DNA of 64,000 nucleotides from Crocodylus rhombifer (lineage: Eukaryota > Chordata > Crocodylia > Crocodylidae), in assembly GCA_038503035.1 (NCBI GenBank), contig JAVSML010021661.1, forward strand, positions 124,001 through 188,000, given 5' to 3'. The notes under the pieces are model-generated. The model saw only the letters and a program-made list of their open reading frames with translations, was not told the origin of the DNA and did not search any database. Positions 31,086-41,384 of the stretch are shown piece after piece. Both the position numbers and the translations under genes were made by a program. The first letter of the stretch is position 1, and every line of letters starts with the position of its first letter.

Positions 31086-31545
31086 ATGTCACATGAGTAC
31101 TTAGGTGATTTATAAGTTTGATCTTTGCTTTGAACAATCTGCTGCAGCAGGGGCAGGAGAACGATGAGGACTGGATACAGGAGGTTTCTGACTTCCTGGC
31201 CGTACATTTCTTTATGGCTTCTGCCGTGCGTTGCTGTTCAAAGGCCAATGCTCCATTCTGGATTTGGGACCTCCAGGATGGACGATCACGAGTGATTTGC
31301 TCCCACAACTCTGGGTCAGTGCCAAAACTCTTTAGGAACACCTTTAGGATGTCTTTGTAGCGCTTCTGTTTACCACGAAAGTGTACTTCGTTTGACAGTT
31401 AGCTATAGGAGATTTTCTTCGGCAGGCAAGTGTCAAACATTCTTGAGAGGTGGCTGGCCCATCTTAGCTGTGCCAGTTTCAGCAGGGTGTGAACACTGGG
31501 GAGAAGTGATCTTCCGAGCACCTCGGTGTCTGGAATCTTATCCTG
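31086..31545 (-). mobile_element. Decayed C-terminal end of a non-CR1 non-LTR retrotransposon with a C2H2 finger
   Basis: Minus-strand translation gives DKIPDTEVLGRSLLPSVHTL, LKLAQLRWASHLSRMFDTCL, PKKISYS, a stop, then KQKRYKDILKVFLKSFGTDP, ELWEQITRDRPSWRSQIQNG and finally SCPCCSRLFKAKIKLINHLS TH. The IPDTEVL...RWxxHLxRMxDxxLPK...KRYKDxLK...DRxxWR order and a terminal C-x2-C-x12-H-x3-H finger are familiar from C-termini of some animal non-LTR reverse transcriptases. I cannot name the clade with certainty. One in-frame stop near 31400. It lies about 530 bp upstream of the HHIPL2 start codon on the same strand. Confidence 0.75.
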
Positions 31546-31743
31546 ACCATTTTATTGAATTAAAAAAGATGTTGATCAACTTTGATCTTTTTCTTCAGGG
31601 ATAGACCAGAAAGCCCTCCCTCCTTTTTAAGATTCACTTAATTTTCGATTTATATCCCAATAACTTACAGACAAAAATGCTTACAGAAATATTATAGTCA
31701 TGCCCAAACATCAATAAAAGTTGAGTTAGGGTTATGCTTAAAA

Positions 31744-33345
31744 GATGGACTCAAGGGGAACGCCTCCAGACCTCAGGTTGGGGAGGACGGGGTTAGAGAG
31801 CTTCTGGAGGGGCTGGACGTGTTCAAGTCAGAGGGTCCAGATGCGGGCCCAGGGTGTTGAGGGAGCTAGCAGGGGTTATTGCAGGGCCCTTGGCACAGCT
31901 CTACGAGCACTCGTGGTGCTTGGGCCAGGTGCCAGATGATTGGAAGAAAGCTAATGTGGTCCCCATCTTCAAAAAAGGGAAGACAGCGGACCGGGGCAAC
32001 TATAGGCCCATCAGTCTTACCTCAATCCTTGGGAAATTCTTTGAGAATATCCTCAAGGAGCACATCTGTGATGGGCCAGCTTCAGGGATGATTCTCAAGG
32101 GCAACCAGCATGGTTTCATTAGGGGCAGGTCATGTCAGACCAACCTGATTGCCTTTTATGATCAGGTCACAAAGGCAATGGATGCAGGTGTTGCCATGGA
32201 CGTAGTCTTTCTAGACTTCAGCAAGGCCTTTGACACCATCTCCCACCCCATCCTCATTAAAAAACTAGGCAACTGTGGCATTGATGCCTACACAGTCAGA
32301 TGGATTGCAGACTGGCTGGAGGGTCGTACTCAGAGGGTGGTGGTGGACGGGTCATATTCGACTTGGGGGGAAGTGGGCAGTGGAGTCCCCCAGGGCTCGG
32401 TCCTGGGGCCTGCGCTGTTTAATTTCTTCATCAGCGATTTGGACGACAGGATGAAATGCAACCTGTTTAAATTAGCTGCTGATACCAAAATTTGGGGTGA
32501 GGTGAGCACACTAGTAGGGAGGGAAAGACTGCAACAAGACCTGGATAGGTTACAGGAGTGGGCTGACATAAACAAGATGCGTTTCAATAGCGACAAGTGC
32601 ACGGTGCTGCACTTAGGCAGTAGAAACCAGCAGCACACTTATAGAATGGGAAATTCCCTTCTTGAGAGCACGGAGGCAGAAAGGATCTTGGAGTCATTAT
32701 TGACTCCAAGATGAACATGGGCCGACAATGCGAGGTCACGGTTGGCAGGGCTAACCGCACCTTGTCGTGCATCCACAGGTGCATCTCAAGCAGGGCCAAG
32801 GAGGTGATCCTCCCCCTCTATGCGACGCTGGTCAGGCCACAGCTGGAGTACTGTATACAGTTCTGTGTGCCCCATTTCAGGAGGGATGTGGACAACATTG
32901 AGAGGGTCCAGGGGAGGGCCACCCGCATGATCTGGGGACTACAGGGCAGACCCTACAGTGAAAGACTGCGGGACCTGAACCTGTTCAGCCTTCACAAGAG
33001 AAGGCTGAGGGGGGACCTGGTGACTGACTATAAACTCACTAGGGGGGACCAGAAGGGTTTAGGGGAGACATTGTTCCCCCTAGCGCCCCCTGGCATGACA
33101 AGGAACAATGAACACAAATTATTAGAGAGTAGATTTAGATTAGACATCCGCAAGAACTACTTCACAGTTAAGGCAGCCAGGTGGGAAGTGGTGCTGGCTC
33201 CTACCCTGGGGCTCTTTAAGAAGAGGCTTGATGACTACCTGGCTGGACTCATTTGAGTCCAGTCTTTTTCTCCCACCCAGGCGGGGGGTCAGACTTGAAG
33301 ATCTACAAGGTCCCTTCCGACCCTACTTCTATGATTCTATGAAAT
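31744..33345 (+). mobile_element. CR1 LINE, 5'-truncated, reverse transcriptase to 3' end (copy 2)
   Basis: The frame at 31854-32714 carries WKKANVVPIFKKGKTADRGN, YRPISLTSILGK, NQHGFIRGRSCQTNLIAFYD, VVFLDFSKAFDTISH and SGVPQGSVLGPALFNFFISD, all reverse transcriptase motifs. The catalytic box reads LAADTKIWG instead of FADDTKLWG, so one catalytic Asp is lost. A frameshift near 32700 moves the tail (NMGRQCEVTVGRANRTLSCI ... LDDYLAGLI) to the frame ending at 33256. The 3' end is TTCTATGATTCTATGAAA near 33345. This is a different CR1 subfamily from copies 1 and 3. The copy is inactive. Confidence 0.93.
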
Positions 33346-33558
33346 CTGAACTTATTAAGGTAAAAAAAAGAACCAATAATGTAGCCAAATAAACTTAATG
33401 CCCTGTAGTGATCTTCTGCAGTCACCACATGTTTAGGATTAATACATGTTAGTCTGTGAGCCTAGATTATACCAAGATAATTCATAAACCTCATTGGAGT
33501 TTTCCATATTTTTTTCTTCCTGGTGTAAACCAATAGACAGCAGCCTTTGGAGATAGTA

Positions 33559-34360
33559 CTAGGGACAGAAGCTACAGAAATTGGTTTAAGTGATCAGAGA
33601 CTGGTTTAAACCTGTAACAGAATAGAAGTTCAGTGCACATAAAAGAGTTTCAAAATGGCTAAAACTGGTTTAAGATAAACCTGGTTGAATGTGGTACCAG
33701 ACTTAACAGATTTAGGTCAAAGCAGTTTATGAAACTTGTGTCCCAGAGCCCTTCCTGTTAAGGGCCCAGAGCCCTTCCAAGTTAAATCACAATCCCCAGC
33801 ATTTTGTAGCACTGAGCTGGGCTGTGCTGTCTGCTCCAGAGATCAGGGCTGGCACTGCCACTCTACTCCCTAGCTGGAGCAGTGAGGGCTAGCTCACTAA
33901 CTGCCCCCCTCAGCAAACCCTTGCTGGGGTCTGGGGCTAGGGAGGGGGGGTTGAACTTCCCTTCCCCCAAGTACAGAGCTGTGCTGCCCTGCCCTGCTTA
34001 CTTAGTGTAGCCTGAAACTGTGTACTACAAATCCCAGAGATATCTGGAAGCAGGAAGAGGAAGTGATAAGCAACCCTGCAGGGTCCTGCTGTTGTGATTC
34101 TGGACCTTGGGGGCAACAGGAAGAGGAAACATGGGCACAGCACATTCTGGCTACATACCAGAGCTGTGCTCCAATGCTCCCTGGCTTCTGGCTTGAGCTA
34201 CTGCAGGCATGTGGCTGCATTTCCTGAATCAAAAGTGAATGTCTGTTAATTTGCTTATTGGTTCAATCTTTGCAGTTTAGACTAATCTGCAAAGACTGAA
34301 TCAATTCAGCCTCAGGTTTTTTGCCCCAGGGGTTTTTTTTTTTTGACTGTCTGTACTTAG
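33559..34360 (-). repeat. TIR repeat family 'GGTTTAA', longest copy, between HHIPL2 and TAF1A
   Basis: It begins CTAGGGACAGAAGCTACA and ends TGACTGTCTGTACTTAG. It includes CAAAATGGCTAAAACTGGTTT, CAATCTTTGCAGTTTAGACTA and GACTGAATCAATTCAGCC, which recur at 22.7-23.2 kb. About 800 bp; the extra length lies in a central GC-richer part (33740-34200). Non-autonomous. Confidence 0.72.
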
Positions 34361-37191
34361 CCTTAGAAGCCTAGTTCTCAAACTCACTGTAGAAGTGCTA
34401 GGTTCAGTGCACACTGGGCTTTCTGGCGATTTGTCTCAAATGTCAGTATGCTGAGAGCAGCGAACAGGAAGACAGAGAACACACACCAGCTTTCTCACAG
34501 TTTCATCTGGAAAATATTTTGCTCTTTGACATGCTATTGATCAAATTTGGTATGGTAATATTCGTGGGGGGGGGGAGGGGAAGAGAACTACCTTATAATC
34601 CTTACGAATTGAATGGCCACTCAGAAATCTTGCCCACTACGATCATGCTTAAACTTCAGAGCAAGAGCACAAGTTATTTTCTAATTATCTGAGCTCTTTT
34701 CTGCACAGATGACAAATGGAAGCATACGATGACAGCAATACACAACTGAGCTGTGATGAGGACTGACAGAATTATAGCCTTTCCAGCAAACTATTTATTT
34801 TGGAGATTTGAATTGGTAACCAACTTGTTGCAGTAGCCTGTAGTTTTAATTGAATTAGCACATAGGCACTACCTATAATGTGCCTCCTTTGTTTAGGCTT
34901 CTAGCAAACTGGGAAGAGCACAGCTGCAAGGTTCAGCATTGCCAGGAAATAACTCCCTCCTGCCCCCCACCCCCACCCCCTTGAGCAGGTTTAAATGTTC
35001 TGTGAAGTCTTGACTTAACCTTCTTTCTTTATAAATCACTGCAATGACTGTTCTCAGTTGTGCATTCACTGTGAACTAGGCGTGCAAATATTTAGACATC
35101 TAATTGCTTGATTTGCTGATGCAAGCACAAGCCATTTCTAAAACTGAGGCCCTTGACAGAGTTGTCTGTGGCTTTTGTTTGAATATTGTGTTAGTCTCAG
35201 TAAGATACCCCACTCCAATACTTCTCTTTTCTTCTAAAGGGCAAGAGCATTTAAATTCAAGACCATCTCTTCAAGATCCACTTACAAAAAGAACGCTGGT
35301 TCCAGATTAACAAATTCAGATGCTACAGAGTCAGCCATGTAGAAAATTGCAACTACCGAGTTACTCGATACCTCAGCTTGTAGATAACAAGCATTCCTCA
35401 TTGCTTCTTTGAATAGGGCTAATGGCTTTATTCAAGTCTGGAGAGAGAATGTGAATATTGGGTGCTGAGAGGACACAATAAATCAGAGTACCATATTAAA
35501 CAAATCTGTGCCTCAACTGCCTCAAAGACTTTTAGACTTTTTTTTTTTTTTGACCAAAAGAAAAAAAAAAATCACAACCATGTGAGTACTGTCTGAATGC
35601 AACTCGCCCAAACATAATACACCTTACTGTTTGCCACTATGTTGCACACAATAAATGAAGAAAAGGTGGTTCTTGTTATGGAAAGCAATTAAAGAAAAGT
35701 AGAACCATGGTATCAGTAATCGGCTCAGAAATTTAGTGCGTCGTTACTTGGTTGGTGCTCAGAACTGTATCAAAATGCCAAAAATAAAGACAGGCCCTCC
35801 CAATCTCAGAGAATTTACAGCTTAGCAGACAGATGGTTAGAAGATGGAAGCACTGAAGTATGGTTGTAGTTCTTTAAATGTCCTTTATACAATGCTAATT
35901 TATTATAAACTTTGAAAAAATAGGTTTTCAATGGAGACTAAACAAAGCAAAGGTAGCAGCTTGACAAACAGGAGAGATAGTAGCAAACAGACAAATGCAG
36001 AGACACAAGCCGAAATCATAATGAAGTTAATATTTCTACCTAGACCTTTTAGCAGGCATGCCATAAATAAAAGCCCCATGCCATCCTTGGGTGCCACTCC
36101 AGCCCCCTTCCCCTGTCCAAATCTGCTGCTCTGTTTTGTACTGCCTTCCCCTTCCTTCCCTGACCTGCCATGTACCACACTGAGGTTGCCTGTACCACTC
36201 GTGGCTCTCATGCCACAGATTAGCCATCCCTGTTCTAGCCTTATTCATTTATCATGTTGGTAAAGAGATACTTCATTTCACCTCAATGTTTATGTATCCC
36301 CCTGTTACATAGGAAAAATATACTGCAAATTGCTAATGCAGTTCTAATAACAAACATAAGTAATTTCTTAAGTTTAAACATACCTAAATATTTGCAAATT
36401 GTAAACTTAAGTGTTTTGTGACCACACACAGTAACACTTAGGTCTCAAAAATAGCAATATTCTAAGTTTCAACCTTTTCATGACCAGAGTGGCAACCAGG
36501 TCTTAAAAAGTTTCTTCTGCTAAGAAGAGAATTCATATACAGATGCACTTCTTGCTCTCTGTGAAGAGGATTTCCTCAAAGAGGAAAAAAGTCCATAATC
36601 CTAGGTCCACTGCACCAGCCGCTGAGGCAATGTGGTGACTGGTAAGTCTTTTCCAACCATGCAGCCATTTTCTGCAATGTAGCAGGTTTGCACAGTCCAT
36701 GCCAATTTGTAGGATTATGTTCTGGGAAATAAATCACATTCATTTTATTTTTGCTACATATATCAACCATGTTGAGGGGAAGCCAAACTCTACAGTTACA
36801 TCTAATGCACTTTAATTCAACAAATATTCCACAATGGAAAATTGTCAGGGTTTCTCAGTTTTCTTCCACATTCTTGGCTCAACCCTGATTTTCTAGACAC
36901 TTTAGGTAGCTGTCTGCTACTCAGTCACTCCAGCAGTTCGGCAGCTAGTTGAGTGTGTTTTGCATTCCATCCTACAATATTTTAGCAACTGACTCCAGGG
37001 GAAGAGTTTCTAAAATGTGAACTAGCAACATTTTTTCTTGCTTATTTGTCCAAGTATTTCTCAAACAGTCTTAAAAGTTAGAGGAGGTGAAAGATACATT
37101 TGGAAATATAGGATTTAAGGCCACATCTATAGCTTCCCTGCTGCGCTTGGGACCGATGCCAAGAAACAAGCCCCCCACTTGTCTCCACTGG
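34361..37191. other. Intergenic stretch between HHIPL2 and TAF1A
   Basis: Contains short poly-A/T runs (35538-35571), C runs (34960-34980) and the dispersed repeat at 36045-36240. A minus-strand AATAAA at 36749-36744 is a weak candidate for a long TAF1A 3' UTR end. No exon recognised. Confidence 0.5.
36045..36240. repeat. Dispersed repeat, copy 2 of the 5195-5400 family
   Basis: AAATCTGCTGCTCTGTTTTG, CCTTCCCTGACCTGCCATGTACC and AGATTAGCCATCCCTGTTC parallel the copy at 5.2 kb. A possible left end is GCAGGCATGCCATAAATAAAAG. Located between the two genes. Confidence 0.5.
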
Positions 37192-37434
37192 GCACATCTA
37201 CACAAGATGTTTCATGTGCCTTGGACTAATTGTACAGCACATTAGTGCGGCTGGCAAAAACCATGCCAATGTACAATAGTTTTAGTCCAATGCACATTAA
37301 GCATCACACAAAAGCATTCATCTGTGTTAATGTGCAGTAGTGCTGATTATGGCACATTAAGTTAATACCTGTTATTACAGGAACTGAACTTAACGTGCTA
37401 AGATTATGGCATATTAATGAACGTGTAGACGTGC
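37192..37434. mobile_element. MITE of the GCACATCTACAC family
   Basis: GCACATCTACAC at 37192-37203 and GTGTAGACGTGC at 37423-37434 form a TIR with one mismatch in 12. The interior repeats GCACATTA/TAATGTGC words (GTACAGCACATTAGTGCGG, GTTAATGTGCAGTAG). It lies just downstream of TAF1A. Confidence 0.7.
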
Positions 37435-37933
37435 TCACTGCGTGTGTACCCAAGCTCAACTGACTGCTAAGAGGCCAGAGTACACACCTCCCATCACATC
37501 CAGGGTTCTCTGAACATTTTAGACATGGTCACAGAACGCTCCAGTTGTGGCCAAACTATTATGGCCTTGCTCCTGCTCTTATTTAAGCCAACTGCTCTTG
37601 ATCATTGGTGACTTACAAGTATACTGGCTATTAAATGATTCTGAAAAGGAATCAGCAGCTTTGCTTATTAAACCTGACACAAGCAAACAAGATACAAATG
37701 TTAAAAAAGCAGATTCCTATATCAAAAGGTGTACTGTATGTTCCTTGTATTTATAAATAAAAATACAAACCACAGACTGGCTAGCAATGCACAGAAAGTC
37801 AAATCCTGAGGTAGCAATGAAGATTCACAATCTGCCTTTCAGAAACTGGGAAACTAATTTAGCACCCTCTTTTTTTTTTTTTTTTTTTTAAAGAAGTCCT
37901 GAAATACATCTTGTTAAAAATAAATAAATAAAA

Positions 37934-38076
37934 TCAAAGGTGTGTGGAAGAATCTGAACAGGCAGATATTCTCAAATATGCAGAACTGTGTTTCTTCACA
38001 AATTTCTTCAGTGTCTGAAACCTTTTCTTCTTGGCTTTGCAGCCCTGGTGCAAAATGTATTTATAGTATTTGCAAT
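37934..38076 (-). CDS. TAF1A: TAF1A last exon
   Basis: After the split Asp: CKYYKYILHQGCKAKKKRFQ, TLKKFVKKHSSAYLRISACS, DSSTHL and TGA at 37936-37934. It aligns with human CRYFRYILKQ and the basic region after it; the last 15 or so residues have no human counterpart. Acceptor TTTCAG before 38076. I found no convincing close poly(A) signal; an AATAAA on this strand lies at 36749-36744. Confidence 0.88.
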
Positions 38077-41000
38077 CTGAAACAAAAAATAAACAAGATT
38101 ATAAGATCCACTATTTATCCTGACAAATAGTTTGAGTGCAAATGATTCCCTGACAGAACACTTCTATTATGCCTTTATTTGTATAGAAGTTGTATATCAT
38201 CACCCACCCCAGAAAGGATCGATAAAACCTTTAGACTCAGATAGGCCATTCACATCACTCAAGCTACAATGACAAACATGTGAGCATTTGTACAATTTAC
38301 TTTTTTGTAACATCCACCAGATACCATATTTATACAAATCCAAACATAGGTTCCCATGTGCTCCACCCCCAGTCAACATACGGGAAAAAAACAGGGCTAA
38401 TGTCAGAACTGAATGGCTCCCTGCCCTGGAACAGGGTAGCTCATGTAGTCAAGGAGGGGCTTCCAGCAGTAGAAGAGGGGCACAGAGGAGACCCTGTGTT
38501 TGGGGCGGGGGGAACCAAAGCCACCACAGAGGGTAACTGGCAGGGGAAAAGTAGAGGGAGAGGTGGTGGGTGCAAATAAAGCAGGAAGGGATTAGCCACA
38601 GGCAAGGGCAGAGAGCAGTCAGGTACAGGGAGGGAGACAAGTAGCAAGGGGGGCAGGCACAGGTTGGGGGGCAAGGGGCAGGGTCTAGCCCCTTATCCCT
38701 GCTTTCCCAACCACAGCAGCGGGAAGGAACCAAATTTAAAACTATCCTCCAATAATTAGATTCTATGCATGGAAAATTATAACAATTTTATCATTTTTAA
38801 TTTACACAATCTAGTTATTGGAGGGTTATTTTAAATTCAAAATCTCTTGGACTTGGTTAAATACAGTATATTAGGACCTAAAATTGTAAGAGAGCAAAAG
38901 AAGAGTTTATTTAGCTGTGCAAAGCAAACATATACGTGTTTCAGGAAAATCTAATCCTTCACCCAAGAGATGAGCAATTGGAGCACTGACCCAGAACATG
39001 GAAGATCTGGGTTTATTTACTTTTTCAACTGGAAAGGATTCAAACCTATATCTCCCACCTTCTAGAAGACTGTCCTAGACTCTTTGGAGTTATGAACACT
39101 CTAAGTACCTCCAGCAGAACCAGATTCATTTTGCAGAGAAGTATTAAAAGTTCACTGGGTCAAAGAGAAGCAGTACAACACTACAGTCTAGCTGTTGGGG
39201 CATTCACTTGGGAGAGGGAAGTTGTAAAAAAAATGAGTCTTTTCTCCAAGGACTGTTGATGCATTTTCTATAGTGAACATTTAATATAATATATACTAAA
39301 CACTCCTTGAAGCAAAGGCTAGAACTATTGCTGATGTTAGACCAGCAAGATATGAACTGAATCTCACAAGCAAAATACCTAACACTAGAGATTTTCTTGA
39401 ATTCAAGCCTACATAATCAAGCCATCCTCTTTAAGGTGATGGGAAAGAGTTTCTTCCAGGACACAAATCAGAAAAACCTTGCCATTAAAACTTGAACCAG
39501 AAAATATTTATCTCATACACTGAAAAGGAACAATAATTAAACTTTACCTTTTCCTAATAAGATTCCAGCCAGCAATGCTTTTTCATAAGCAAGTTTTTCA
39601 TTTTCCTGCCAATTTCTTTTAGCCAAATAGTGGCTGAAGTGAAAGGCTGGCCACCAGTCCTTTCTGGAGTTCCATTCCTCCTTTACCCAGTCAAGGTGCT
39701 TGTTAGAGCTGGAAAAAGACAAATGAGTTACAGCTGATCTCAAAGAGAGTGGGAAGGTGTTGATTTATTTGTTTTTAAAGTTAAATCATGCAAGCATTAT
39801 TCTCTGGGCTATGTATTTCACACATTCCCAAAAAGAACACCAAAGATATGGCATGTTCATGTTACATGTTTGACAGCTGCCAACATCCTGCTGCCTGCAG
39901 TTACCTCTTCTGCTTTGCTGGCCATGCCACTTAAGAAAATTCATGATCTAAAGTGCAGCTCAACTGCAGTTAAAGTGCATGCTGGCACAGCCTACCTAAC
40001 ATGAAATATTTTATGTAAGAAGTGCCATTTTGATTGCCCGTTGGTTCACTTTAAAAAAACTGTGTATTAGTATTGAATTTGAATTTGTAAGTTAATAGAC
40101 ACTGAAGTTACAGGGGATGAATTCAAGTGATATTTTTTCAGCAGTAGTTAATTAGACACTGACAAACAAAGTTGCTCTAAGGAGGTGATCTTCCAATAGA
40201 AGTGGGCACCTAATTCATTTCAACATTTTCTGTGGCTGGTTCATAAAAGAAACCAGCAGGCTAAGATAATCTTTTTATAGGTTTCACAAGTCACCAAGAC
40301 AGCACACGTCTTAACAGATTATTTCTGGATCAAAACCACACCAAAGCTTCTTATATGCTACGAGACTAGCAAAGCTGACTAATCTCTCAAGGCAAAACTA
40401 GTCAACACTAAAAGCTGTTTTAACCATTTCTATGTAATATTCAAATTTTCCTAAAAAAGCACTAAGTTTACTGGGAATTCTATTTAGTAAGACCTAACCC
40501 CTATCCTAAACAACTTTTGTTATTCAAATAGTATTTAAGTGGAATTTAGCAATCACCTTTAAAAAACCTACAAAGAATACAAGCTGTATCAAAGGAAGCT
40601 GTTGACAAGCTTGGTAAAAATCATGAATAATTGAGTTATGTAGGGGTACACCAATAACAATTTTTTGGGCTGATACTGATGACCAATTACTGACTAGTCC
40701 TATCAGCCAATACCAATCCGACTGCCAATATGCAGCCTGACAGCTTGGAAAATGGCATCTGGAGGCCCCCCACAGTGAGGGAGGGAGTAGGGCTGGGGCA
40801 GATGCTGCACAGCCAGGGAGGGGAAGGGTATGGGGCAGAGCCAGAAGCTTGTCCAGGGGTCAGGAGGGTGGTTCCTGCCGCTGTGTGCACCCCAGGGGAA
40901 GCCTAAGGGGCATATGCCCTTTGGATCTGTGCGCAGGGCAAGAACAGGCTGCTCACTCAGGGCAAGGGCTGCACCAGGCTCTTCCCAGCAGGGGCTGGGC

Positions 41001-41349
41001 CAGGGCTGTGCTCAGGCTGGGAGGCGGTGGTGCTGGGAAAGGGAGCTACCGAGGGCCTACAGTCACCCCAAAATTCACCATATCCCCCCCTGTAGCTCCC
41101 TTCCCAGAGCTGCTGCTGCCTGCTCCAAACACAACCCAGGCCCAGCCCCACCCCCCAAATCAGAAGAACCTGGCACAGCCTCTAGCCCCAAGTGTGCAGT
41201 GGCAGCCCACACTCAACCCGTGCACAGATCAAGGGGGCACATGCCCCCCCAGTCATGCACACAGCAGTGGGAGCCACTCCCCACTCCCCCCACAGAGGCT
41301 CCACACCATGCCCCACCCTGGCTGGGCAGCGCCTGCCCCAGGCCCAGCC

Positions 41350-41384
<35 letters not shown>

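Noticed and set aside
30860..31115. Charged Lys/Glu/Arg-rich frames
   Set aside because: Direct translations of the polypurine tract.
36576..36770. 64-codon minus-strand frame downstream of the TAF1A stop
   Set aside because: No similarity to TAF1A, no acceptor that would join it, and the true last exon was found at 37934-38076.
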